The translations under genes and the position numbers were made by a program. DNA of 25,988 nt from positions 1 through 25,988 of the forward strand of contig CAYMZR010000020.1 in the NCBI GenBank assembly GCA_964394975.1, given 5' to 3'. Positions 8,247-15,155 of this stretch are shown piece by piece. Source of the stretch: UBA11996 sp964394975 (GTDB lineage Bacteria > Chloroflexota > Dehalococcoidia > Lucifugimonadales > UBA826). The notes below the pieces were generated by a model. That model worked only from the letters and a program-made list of their open reading frames with translations. It searched no databases and was not told where the DNA came from. The first letter of the stretch is position 1. The number at the start of each line of letters is the position of its first letter.

Positions 8247-9503
8247 TTACCCTGATAATTGTTTGATTTGGTGAGCCGCCTTTATACCAGACAGGAAACC
8301 ATCTTCATGAAATCCATAGCCTAAATATGCTCCACAGAAGAAAACGCGTCCAGTTGAATTTAATTTAGTGAAATTTTCTTCATTGCTTTTTGGGTCAAAA
8401 GAAAGAATCGGGTGAGTGTATTTCGTCGAATATAGAATCATGCTTGGGTCTGGGGGGTGAGTCGGGTTTAGTGTGACAAGAAAACGTGTCTTTGATTTGA
8501 GCCTTTGTAACCGATTCATGTTGTAGGTAATTTCAAAAGTTGGGATTTGTCCCGTAAGATTTTGCTTTTTCACGTTCCAAGAAGCCCACATTTTTTCATT
8601 TGAGGGCATATAGGTGACATCTTTATGAAGAACTACAAAATTATCTGAATATTGGTATTGATTCAGGACATTCAGTTTAATATCGGAAGAATTTTTATAT
8701 ATTCTGGCTGAAATATCTGCATGAGTGGCTAGGATGACAGCGTCGAACGACATGGCTCGTCCATTTAGGCAACGAACCTCCACCATGGAGGAACTATCAG
8801 TCACCGAGACTACCTCGTTTCCTTTTTGGATTTTTCCATTAAAAGTTGCCTCAAATTTCTTCAAGTATTCTTTGCTACCATTTCTTATTGTGAACCAAGT
8901 AGGCCTTTCTGATATGGACAACAAACCATGATTCTGAAAGAAATTTACATATGCGACGGCAGGTATTTGCCGGGAATCCTGCTGGTTACAAGACCAAATA
9001 GCTGATGCCATGGGGATAAAGTAGGAATCAATCACATCCTCGGGACATTGATATCCTTTCAAAGCATCATATATGGATATCCCAGACCTTCCAAATTTAT
9101 ATATATTATTTCTTAATAATTTGGAATACTTATAGATATTCCATAAACGCCACGAATGTTTCGGGTTGAAGAAAGACTTCATGTTAGGAAACAAGCCTCT
9201 AGAAGTTCCAGCGTACGCAATGGATCTTGAAGAATCTGTGTAAGAGAAAGACATGTCTGTTTTTATTGTCGGCACCTCTAATGATCTTATGAATTTTGAG
9301 AAATTCTTATAGTTGCTATCGTTGAATACTATAAAACCGGTATCTATATTGAAGGGGTGGCCGTCCTCATCCAAAGCGACGACACTATTAGTATGGCCCC
9401 CTAATTTATTTTCACTTTCAAAAATGGTGACGTTGTGTGCTTTTTGCAAATGAGATGCTGCGGATATACCTGAAACACCGGCGCCGACAATGCCTATTTC
9501 CAA
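8247..9503 (-). CDS. FAD-dependent amine oxidase-type oxidoreductase (COG2907 group)
   Basis: The 418-residue flavoprotein opens with the dinucleotide-binding motif GIVGAGVSGISA (4-15). It continues with FESENKLGGHTNS (28-40), the E...GG(H/R) motif of the amine-oxidase/phytoene-desaturase fold, where this group typically has GGH. The C-terminal FAD segment reads RVFFCGAYLGYGFHEDGFLSG. The group, found beside CFA and DUF1365 genes, probably oxidises or desaturates a membrane acyl chain; the exact reaction is inference. Start is TTG with an AGGAGA box 11 bases upstream, inside the end of the preceding methyltransferase gene (2-base gap). No membrane span is evident; peripheral membrane association is expected for a lipid substrate. 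Confidence 0.9.
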   Translation of the reverse strand: MEIGIVGAGVSGISAASHLQKAHNVTIFESENKLGGHTNSVVALDEDGHPFNIDTGFIVFNDSNYKNFSKFIRSLEVPTIKTDMSFSYTDSSRSIAYAGTSRGLFPNMKSFFNPKHSWRLWNIYKYSKLLRNNIYKFGRSGISIYDALKGYQCPEDVIDSYFIPMASAIWSCNQQDSRQIPAVAYVNFFQNHGLLSISERPTWFTIRNGSKEYLKKFEATFNGKIQKGNEVVSVTDSSSMVEVRCLNGRAMSFDAVILATHADISARIYKNSSDIKLNVLNQYQYSDNFVVLHKDVTYMPSNEKMWASWNVKKQNLTGQIPTFEITYNMNRLQRLKSKTRFLVTLNPTHPPDPSMILYSTKYTHPILSFDPKSNEENFTKLNSTGRVFFCGAYLGYGFHEDGFLSGIKAAHQIKQLSG

Positions 9504-9505
9504 CT

Positions 9506-10540
9506 TTATAGTGTCTCCTGTTTACTAAACAGATAATTTATTATTTTCCAGGACATACCCTTGTTGTGGCTAAACAATTCGGAGCAAAATAGAAGAAATA
9601 TACGAAACTTGTTTATTGCCATTTTGGGTGATGTGTTATTACCTGACATTTCCAGTGAATCAATCAATTGTTTTTTCGAGTAATCCAAATTACTTAGCCA
9701 CGCTTCCAAACTTTTATGATAATTAATTCCGGATTCTTCCCATATTTCTACTAGATTTAAGGATTCTGAAATTTCTTCGTAGAATCCTAAATACGGCATC
9801 ATACCGCCACTAAAGAAATTCCGTGACATCCAAGAATTTGAATAGTTGTCAAAAAATTGTGGATAGGTAGAGTGAGAAAAAACTTGTATAAACAATTTTC
9901 CTTCACCGTTCAACCAGTCATTAATATTTTCCATAAGTAGTTTCGTGTTTCTTGTATGCTCAAACATCTCTATTGATAAAATTCGGTCGTATTTATGGAT
10001 TGTCTGAAAATCATTTATGTTGACTTTGTCAACGTTTACGTTAAGCAGGTTGTATTTTCGTATTTGAGAACTTAGATATTCTTGTTGGGTTGTAGAGTTT
10101 GTTAAGGCTGTAATCCTACAGTCCTTAAATATTTTGCCAATATACAGTGATAATGAACCCCACCCGCACCCAATATCGAGCACAGATTGTCCGTTTTGTA
10201 TTTGAGCCCGTGAGATGTAGGTTTTCAGAGTTTCAAGGTCTGCTGTTTCTAGATTATTCGCATTTGAATTCCATAGAGACCCGCTGTACTTTAGAGTAGA
10301 GCCTAAGATGGAGGAATAAAATGCGGTGGGGAATTCGTAATGCTGCGAATTGGCTGCCTGCGTTTGGATTGCTATAGGTCCCTCTGATGCAGCGCTGATG
10401 AATTGATCTTTCACTTGGCGTAATGAATTTTCAGATAGATTTCCTATGTATTCTTCATACTGGCCTAGCTTGTATCGAAGAAGGACTCTTATCCAAATGT
10501 CAGGTATTAATCCGCTATATGCTAATGATTCATACCACAT
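9506..10540 (-). CDS. CFA-synthase-family SAM methyltransferase, CNMT-like branch
   Basis: The product has 344 residues. The N-terminus YSGLIPDIWIRVLLRYKL, then HYEFPTAFYSSIL (67-79) and YSGSLW, leads into the SAM-binding motif LDIGCGWGS (121-129). ILSIEMFEHTRN (188-198) and NFFSGGMMPYLGF follow. The IPD-IR opening, the EMFEH motif, the FF-GG-MP segment and the shorter N-terminal domain fit the branch that includes plant coclaurine-type N-methyltransferases and bacterial lipid methyltransferases, rather than classical Cfa. The likely substrate is an unsaturated phospholipid acyl chain, judging only from its operon of DUF1365, amine oxidase and a second CFA-type enzyme. Start is ATG, 2 bases after the stop of that second enzyme. 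It is a paralogue, not a duplicate: the two sequences share only family motifs. Confidence 0.88.
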   Translation of the reverse strand: MWYESLAYSGLIPDIWIRVLLRYKLGQYEEYIGNLSENSLRQVKDQFISAASEGPIAIQTQAANSQHYEFPTAFYSSILGSTLKYSGSLWNSNANNLETADLETLKTYISRAQIQNGQSVLDIGCGWGSLSLYIGKIFKDCRITALTNSTTQQEYLSSQIRKYNLLNVNVDKVNINDFQTIHKYDRILSIEMFEHTRNTKLLMENINDWLNGEGKLFIQVFSHSTYPQFFDNYSNSWMSRNFFSGGMMPYLGFYEEISESLNLVEIWEESGINYHKSLEAWLSNLDYSKKQLIDSLEMSGNNTSPKMAINKFRIFLLFCSELFSHNKGMSWKIINYLFSKQETL

Positions 10541-10542
10541 AA

Positions 10543-11736
10543 TTAAAACCGCTCGAAGGATATTTGGTAATTGTCTATATGCCCTGAGTCAAAGGCCCCT
10601 TCGCAATAGCTAAAATAGTATTCAAATTTTCGGTAATCAGAATCATCAAAACCAATATTTTGCCAATTCTTCCGATTGGAAGATAAGTTATCCCTCCATG
10701 CTCTTAGAGTTTTGACGTAGTCGTTTCCCAGAGATCTTGTTTTTAATATTCTGAAACCATTTTCTTGTGCCGCTTTTTGAATAATACCCAGCGAAGGAAG
10801 CATTCCACCTGGGAATATGTACTTTTGTATAAAGTCACAATTTTTTCTGTACGAATCGTAACGTTCATCAGGAATAGTAATTACTTGAATTTGTATCGTG
10901 CCATTTATGTTTAATACTTGTGCACATTTCTTAAAGAAATCATTTATTCCTTTGTGCCCGACGGCCTCAAGCATTTCAATAGAAAAAATGTGGTCGAATC
11001 TATTGTCTATTTTTCTGTAATCCATCAACATTATTTTTGTACTATTGACAAGGTTGTGGTTTTCCAAAAGATTTGAAGTGTATTTATATTGGTTTTTGGA
11101 CAGAGTAACCCCTGTGACTTCGCAATCGTAGGTGGTGGCTGCTTTCACCATTAAACTTCCCCAACCGCAGCCGATATCTAATATCTGGTCACCAGATTCA
11201 ATATTACAATTGCTAAGCAAGGTTTCCAATTTTCTGTTTTGGGCTGCCGATAGATCCTTATCATTCAAATCATAAATTCCGGAAGAATACGTCATGGAGG
11301 CGTCTAAAAAGGTTCTAAAAAACTCGTTACTAAGATCATAGTGTTCTTCTATGTTTCTTTTTGCCCATTTAAGGGTATTTGTTGATCTGATTCGCTGACA
11401 GATTCTTGATTTAATTTTTTGGGGGAGATATTTTGATAATTTTGATAGCGAGTTGTTAGGTGCTGATTTTGATAGATGTTTGAAAAGAAGTGGAAGGTTA
11501 CTACATTCCCATTTTTTATTTATGTAGGAATCTGCAAATCCTAGGTCATATCCTAGAAGTAGATCGTAGAAGAAACTCCATTTTTTTATTGTGATAGTGT
11601 GAATATTATCCGGGTCATGACTTTCCAATTCGTGTATTACCCCGTCGGGGGTTTCTACTAAAAGGCCAACACCTTTAAATCTAGGCAAAATCAAAGGAGA
11701 CAATCTTTTTCCTAGCCTTTCTGACATTTCATTCAT
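10543..11736 (-). CDS. Cyclopropane-fatty-acyl-phospholipid synthase-family methyltransferase
   Basis: The 397-residue protein has the full Cfa layout: an N-terminal lipid-binding domain (about 1-125), HYDLSNEFF (132-140), the SAM motif LDIGCGWGS (186-194), IEMLEAVGHK (253-262), YIFPGGMLPS and a C-terminal LRAW. Compared with E. coli Cfa, the bicarbonate-site residues are partly changed. Cys139 appears as Ser152 (MTYSSG), Glu239 is kept as Glu257, His266 appears as Ile286, Ile268 is kept as Ile288 and Tyr317 is kept as Tyr340. It may therefore methylate a double bond without closing a ring, as in 10-methyl or furan fatty-acid routes, but this is inference. It is the first gene of a five-gene leftward operon with 2-4 base gaps. 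The ATG has only a weak ribosome site. The 177-base leader shows no confident promoter. Confidence 0.9.
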   Translation of the reverse strand: MNEMSERLGKRLSPLILPRFKGVGLLVETPDGVIHELESHDPDNIHTITIKKWSFFYDLLLGYDLGFADSYINKKWECSNLPLLFKHLSKSAPNNSLSKLSKYLPQKIKSRICQRIRSTNTLKWAKRNIEEHYDLSNEFFRTFLDASMTYSSGIYDLNDKDLSAAQNRKLETLLSNCNIESGDQILDIGCGWGSLMVKAATTYDCEVTGVTLSKNQYKYTSNLLENHNLVNSTKIMLMDYRKIDNRFDHIFSIEMLEAVGHKGINDFFKKCAQVLNINGTIQIQVITIPDERYDSYRKNCDFIQKYIFPGGMLPSLGIIQKAAQENGFRILKTRSLGNDYVKTLRAWRDNLSSNRKNWQNIGFDDSDYRKFEYYFSYCEGAFDSGHIDNYQISFERF

Positions 11737-11781
11737 TGTGTTGAAGCCGTTTGGTTATTTGAATGAAGTAATTCTTCTAAA

Positions 11782-11798
11782 TCCATTTATTTAATGGA
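11782..11798. promoter_or_regulatory. Imperfectly placed dyad in the lipid-operon leader
   Basis: TCCATT and AATGGA form a 6-base inverted repeat around a TATTT spacer, about 50 bases upstream of the CFA-type gene. It may be an operator, or chance in an AT-rich leader. No clear -35/-10 pair was found in the 177-base gap, so its placement relative to the promoter is unknown. Confidence 0.25.
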
Positions 11799-11913
11799 CC
11801 ATCGTTTCCATATTGACTGTCTTTAAATTTGAAGTTTGCCCGTTTACATTAGATGTTATTTTCAATTTGTATGTCGGATTCATACTTCTTAATTTCTATC
11901 TAATGTTTCGAGT

Positions 11914-12516
11914 TTAATGAAATTTCGCTACCCAAATAATTGCGTCGAATACCAAACAATGGATTGCTATCCAAAATATCCCTGATAACGGTAAAGAAAA
12001 TTTAAATGTCATAAGGAATTTAATCAATTCCTCCATTCCGACTGGTGAGCCATATATGATCTGGTATTCATAGAAACCTATTGATACCGTTAAAACTATT
12101 AGTGCTGAAGCGGTAATCCATAATGAGGCCACTGAGGTGATCCACCAGTAGTCAACACTAGTTTCCAGGTATTTGAGGGTGGCAGGCATCCACACTGAAG
12201 CCGATATCAAGAATAGCGCGACTAGAGCTGAGCACGCGTAAGTACTCAAAGTATATGGTACGTTCCACACCGTGAAAGATTCCCTTAACCAGTAATGATG
12301 ATTATCATCAGTGAAAAATAGCGAATAGCAGAAAATTAAGTACCCGGCCGCAGCTAAAACCATTGAGATCGTAAAAAGAGTTTTCAGATTGGGCCCAACC
12401 CCCCCCCACAGGGCATTTTTATGATCAGGATAAATGTAAAGGCTTGCAGCATATGAACCTAGGACTGCGATGCCTCCGATTAGGTTAACTAGTAAAAATG
12501 TAAGATGAGGGGACAT
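11914..12516 (-). CDS. Polytopic membrane protein of unknown function
   Basis: The product has 200 residues and about five membrane spans (roughly 6-28, 45-68, 88-110, 125-147 and 172-196), with short polar loops. The second loop is acidic and rich in histidine and tryptophan (TDDNHHYWLRES, 69-80). No family is recognised. ATG start with a strong AGGAGG box 9 bases upstream. It lies between the lipid operon (177 bases downstream, same strand) and the divergent TIGR01777-regulator pair. A minus-strand promoter, TTGTAT (12579-12584) and TATCAT (12556-12561) with 17-base spacing, overlaps the promoter of that pair head-on, so one regulator could control both. This is the only link to the light/lipid theme, and it is inference. 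Confidence 0.75.
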   Translation of the reverse strand: MSPHLTFLLVNLIGGIAVLGSYAASLYIYPDHKNALWGGVGPNLKTLFTISMVLAAAGYLIFCYSLFFTDDNHHYWLRESFTVWNVPYTLSTYACSALVALFLISASVWMPATLKYLETSVDYWWITSVASLWITASALIVLTVSIGFYEYQIIYGSPVGMEELIKFLMTFKFSLPLSGIFWIAIHCLVFDAIIWVAKFH

Positions 12517-12558
12517 ACCGAAACGCCTCCTAAATAGTCCGTAAAACTAGGTTCCATG

Positions 12559-12568
12559 ATACATGTAT
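12559..12568. promoter_or_regulatory. Palindrome ATACATGTAT between overlapping divergent promoters (candidate operator)
   Basis: This 10-base perfect palindrome sits between and inside two face-to-face promoters. It touches the minus-strand -10 (TATCAT) and ends 6 bases before the plus-strand -10 (TATAAT at 12575-12580). A dimeric helix-turn-helix protein bound here would block both. The XRE-domain regulator encoded in the rightward pair is the obvious candidate, but nothing in the sequence proves it. Confidence 0.4.
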
Positions 12569-12571
12569 TTG

Positions 12572-12580
12572 TGCTATAAT
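12572..12580 (+). promoter_or_regulatory. Extended -10 promoter (TGCTATAAT) for the TIGR01777-regulator pair
   Basis: A perfect TATAAT is preceded by TG at the extended -10 position. The hexamer 17 bases further upstream (TTCCAT, 12552-12557) is a poor -35, as expected where an extended -10 compensates or an activator is needed. Initiation would fall near 12587, leaving a leader of about 75 bases before the ATG at 12662. Confidence 0.55.
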
Positions 12581-12661
12581 ACAATATTAATACAAAAACA
12601 TGCATTAAGACACTCTTGCAATTCTATTAAGAAAAAAGAGTTTAAAGGAATCTTTTCGCTG

Positions 12662-14122
12662 ATGAAAGTGATCATTACCGGCGCTACAGGATTTATTGGG
12701 AGTGAATTGGTTTCCTTTTTGCGAGGCAAAGGGCATTCAGTGACTGCTATGGTTAGAAATCCTGAAAAGGCATCTGAGCAATTGGGTGCTGGCGTAAGTC
12801 TTTTAACGTTTGGAGATTCCGACGATGAATTGGCATCTGCTTTTGAGGAAACAGATGCCATTGTCAATTTGACCGGGCGTCCGTTGGCTCCGACTAGGTG
12901 GTCGAAATCAAAAAAGAGGGATTTCTATGAAAGTAGAGTAGGTGTAACAGAACGGATTGTCTCGATTATGGAGAGCTGTGAAACACCGCCGGCCACTCTT
13001 ATTTCTGCGAGTGCTGTTGGCTACTATGGTGACAGAGGTAATGAGGAAATCACTGAACAGTCCAAAATTGGCCAAAGTTACCTTTCTGAATTGTGTGACT
13101 CTTGGGAAAAGGCAGCATTGAAGGCTCAAAATTTTGGCACCAGGGTCTGTATGTTGCGCCTTGGAGTAGTTCTTGGTAGAGAAAGCGGATTCTTAAATCA
13201 AATGTCTTTACCTTTTGAAATGGGAGTTGGTAGCTATGTTGGCGATGGGGGCCAATGGGTTCCTTGGATTCATTATTTCGATCTTTTAAGGATAATAGAT
13301 TTCACTATTAACGACGAAGATATATTTGGCCCTATAAATTGTACTGCGCCTAATCCAGTCACGAGTAAGAGCTTTTCTCAATGCTTAGCTAAGATATTGG
13401 GTGCAAAAATTGTTATTGGATTACCATCATTCTGCTTGAAATTGGTTTTTGCAGAGGGGGAGACGGTACTAACCAACAGTCAGAACGCCTTACCAAATTC
13501 CTTATTGAGAAGGAACTTTAAGTTTACCTATGGTGAGTTGGAAGCTGCTCTTCTTGAGGAATGTGCACCCGCTGGAGTAAATATCAATAGGGTAGATTCT
13601 ATGGAAGAGCCTTTTGACCCTTCCACAAAATATTCCAAAAAGCTTTCTAAGGCCGACTATAAAATCGAAACTTCTGTGAAACTTGACGTGAGCCGGGAGG
13701 CTGCGTTTGCCTTTTTTTCATCTCCCTTCAATTTGGGTTCGGCAACTCCAAAATGGATGGAATTTCATATAACTGAATCTCCGCTTGAAGTCCTTGAAGG
13801 CTCCGAATTTGAATACAAGATCAAACTCGGAATCCTTCCAGTGAAATGGCGAACAGAAATCGTAAAATGGACACCGGATGATCTGTTTATAGATTATCAA
13901 AAGAAGGGACCATATAGTCTTTGGTGGCACCAGCACCGTATCGTTGCTGATGGAGATTCTAGTTGCCGGATGGAAGACAAAGTTCTTTATAAGGTGCCTG
14001 GTTGGATCTTAGGAAGATTCCTACACAAATATTTAATTAAAAGTCTGTTATTAAGGATATTTTCATACAGAAACAAAGTGATCCAAATGCGATTTGGGGG
14101 TGGGGAATATGGACAATCGTAA
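12662..14122 (+). CDS. TIGR01777-family NAD-dependent epimerase-like protein fused to an SRPBCC domain
   Basis: The product has 486 residues from the ATG at 12662, which has AAGGA about 12 bases upstream. An in-frame ATG at 12563 was rejected because it lies upstream of and inside the promoter. The N-terminal Rossmann domain starts VIITGATGFIGSE (GxxGxxG, 7-13) and includes VNLTGRPLA and SASAVGYYGDRG, typical of TIGR01777/YfcH proteins. A DUF1731-like segment follows (ALPNSLLRRNFKFTYGELEAAL, read in parts, about 280-300). The last third (about 335-480) is an SRPBCC-type ligand-binding domain (KLDVSREAAFAFFSSPFNLG; IDYQKKGPYSLWWHQH, read in parts). TIGR01777 genes commonly accompany the CFA/DUF1365/amine-oxidase set. 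The enzymatic role is unknown; the attached SRPBCC domain suggests a hydrophobic ligand. Its end overlaps the regulator gene by 14 bases, so the two are translationally coupled. Confidence 0.88.
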   Translation: MKVIITGATGFIGSELVSFLRGKGHSVTAMVRNPEKASEQLGAGVSLLTFGDSDDELASAFEETDAIVNLTGRPLAPTRWSKSKKRDFYESRVGVTERIVSIMESCETPPATLISASAVGYYGDRGNEEITEQSKIGQSYLSELCDSWEKAALKAQNFGTRVCMLRLGVVLGRESGFLNQMSLPFEMGVGSYVGDGGQWVPWIHYFDLLRIIDFTINDEDIFGPINCTAPNPVTSKSFSQCLAKILGAKIVIGLPSFCLKLVFAEGETVLTNSQNALPNSLLRRNFKFTYGELEAALLEECAPAGVNINRVDSMEEPFDPSTKYSKKLSKADYKIETSVKLDVSREAAFAFFSSPFNLGSATPKWMEFHITESPLEVLEGSEFEYKIKLGILPVKWRTEIVKWTPDDLFIDYQKKGPYSLWWHQHRIVADGDSSCRMEDKVLYKVPGWILGRFLHKYLIKSLLLRIFSYRNKVIQMRFGGGEYGQS

Positions 14123-14999
14123 GAATGATGATTTCGTTTTGTTAAATCGGTTCAAGGGTCGATTGCTGAACAATTTAACTGCTGTTGATCACACAGGAAG
14201 TGTTTCTGTTATAGAGGAGGCTTTGAGATACAACTGCACGCCCATGGCTATTTACAACTCGATTATCACTCCTGCGATGGTGGAGATTGGCGAATTATGG
14301 CACGAAGGTACGATTACTATTGCCCATGAGCATCATGCTAGCCAGATCGTTGATAATTTGATAACTATAGTAGTTGAAAATTCCATGAGACTATCAAACA
14401 AAGGTCTTCGAGCCCTTGTTACTTCTCCCTCTGGTGAAACCCACTGGTTGGGTGCAAAGATGTTCGCAAATTTGTTGTTTCTAGATGGGTGGGATGTTGA
14501 ATATATAGGGGTCGATACACCCGCGGAAGATCTTGCCAAATATCTGTCGGAAATAGAGGTTGATTTAGTTGCCTTGTCAGTGGTGTTGCCTACAAATATT
14601 GCTAGCGTAAAAGATTCGGTAAATACCATAGAGTCTATAGAGAATCCGCCTTTCATCATTTTGGGAGGACCGGCTTTTAAAGGCTTTAACGATCGGGTTG
14701 GAAACGCTGCAATCGTCGACGACACTGCTTCCGGGTTGACGGTTTTGCATGAGGCAATGGGTATAGGAACAGGAAATTTATCCTTGCAAGAAATGCTTCA
14801 GGGGATCGGGAGTAAGGTTTTGGAGATACGAAGGTCTAAGGGACTAAATCAAGGTGAGTTCGCCATCCTCGCTGGTGTGGACAGGGCCTATATAAGCTTG
14901 GTAGAAAACGGTAAACAAAATTTAACCATGGCAGCCCTATTCAAACTGGCCGAGGCACTAGGGATATCGGTCAGCAGTTTAATGTCATTTCCAAAATGA
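14109..14999 (+). CDS. B12-binding CarH-like light sensor with a C-terminal XRE helix-turn-helix
   Basis: The product has 296 residues from the ATG at 14109, preceded by GGGG. The frame opens at TTG 14094, but the internal ATG fits better. Residues 8-95 form the helical cobalamin-capping domain with Trp64-His65 and Glu74-His75, an exact Wx9EH motif. Residues about 100-220 form the B12-binding Rossmann domain with E110-T-H112-x-x-G115, SVVLPTN and GGPAF. Thermus CarH uses W131, H132, E141, H142 and H177, and all have counterparts here (W64, H65, E74, H75, H112). CarH has an N-terminal MerR DNA-binding domain; this protein has none. It ends instead in a Cro/CI-type HTH (about 233-292: VLEIRRSKGLNQGEFA, AGVDRAYISLVENGKQN). 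It is therefore predicted to bind adenosylcobalamin in the dark, oligomerise, and lose DNA binding in light. The likely targets are its own promoter and the neighbouring lipid genes (inference). Confidence 0.88.
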   Translation: MDNRKNDDFVLLNRFKGRLLNNLTAVDHTGSVSVIEEALRYNCTPMAIYNSIITPAMVEIGELWHEGTITIAHEHHASQIVDNLITIVVENSMRLSNKGLRALVTSPSGETHWLGAKMFANLLFLDGWDVEYIGVDTPAEDLAKYLSEIEVDLVALSVVLPTNIASVKDSVNTIESIENPPFIILGGPAFKGFNDRVGNAAIVDDTASGLTVLHEAMGIGTGNLSLQEMLQGIGSKVLEIRRSKGLNQGEFAILAGVDRAYISLVENGKQNLTMAALFKLAEALGISVSSLMSFPK

Positions 15000-15155
15000 A
15001 TCGAAAATCAATCAACTTCCTAAATGAATTTAAATCAGCGTTTGAAATTATTTTAGGATTGTTCTCGAAGGAAATATGCCAGAACAAATATGTTTAATCG
15101 CCGTGATTTTTAATTTAGTCGTTTATTCTTTCATCAGTGGGTTGATATGGCTCAT

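Noticed and set aside
12563..12661. Upstream extension of the TIGR01777 frame to ATG 12563
   Set aside because: The extension covers the extended -10 promoter and lacks a ribosome site; homologues start at MKVIITGATG-type sequence, matching ATG 12662.
14094..14108. TTG or GTG starts five and three codons before the regulator ATG
   Set aside because: ATG 14109 has a G-rich box directly upstream at workable spacing; the extension adds only Met-Gly-Val-Gly-Asn with no family support.
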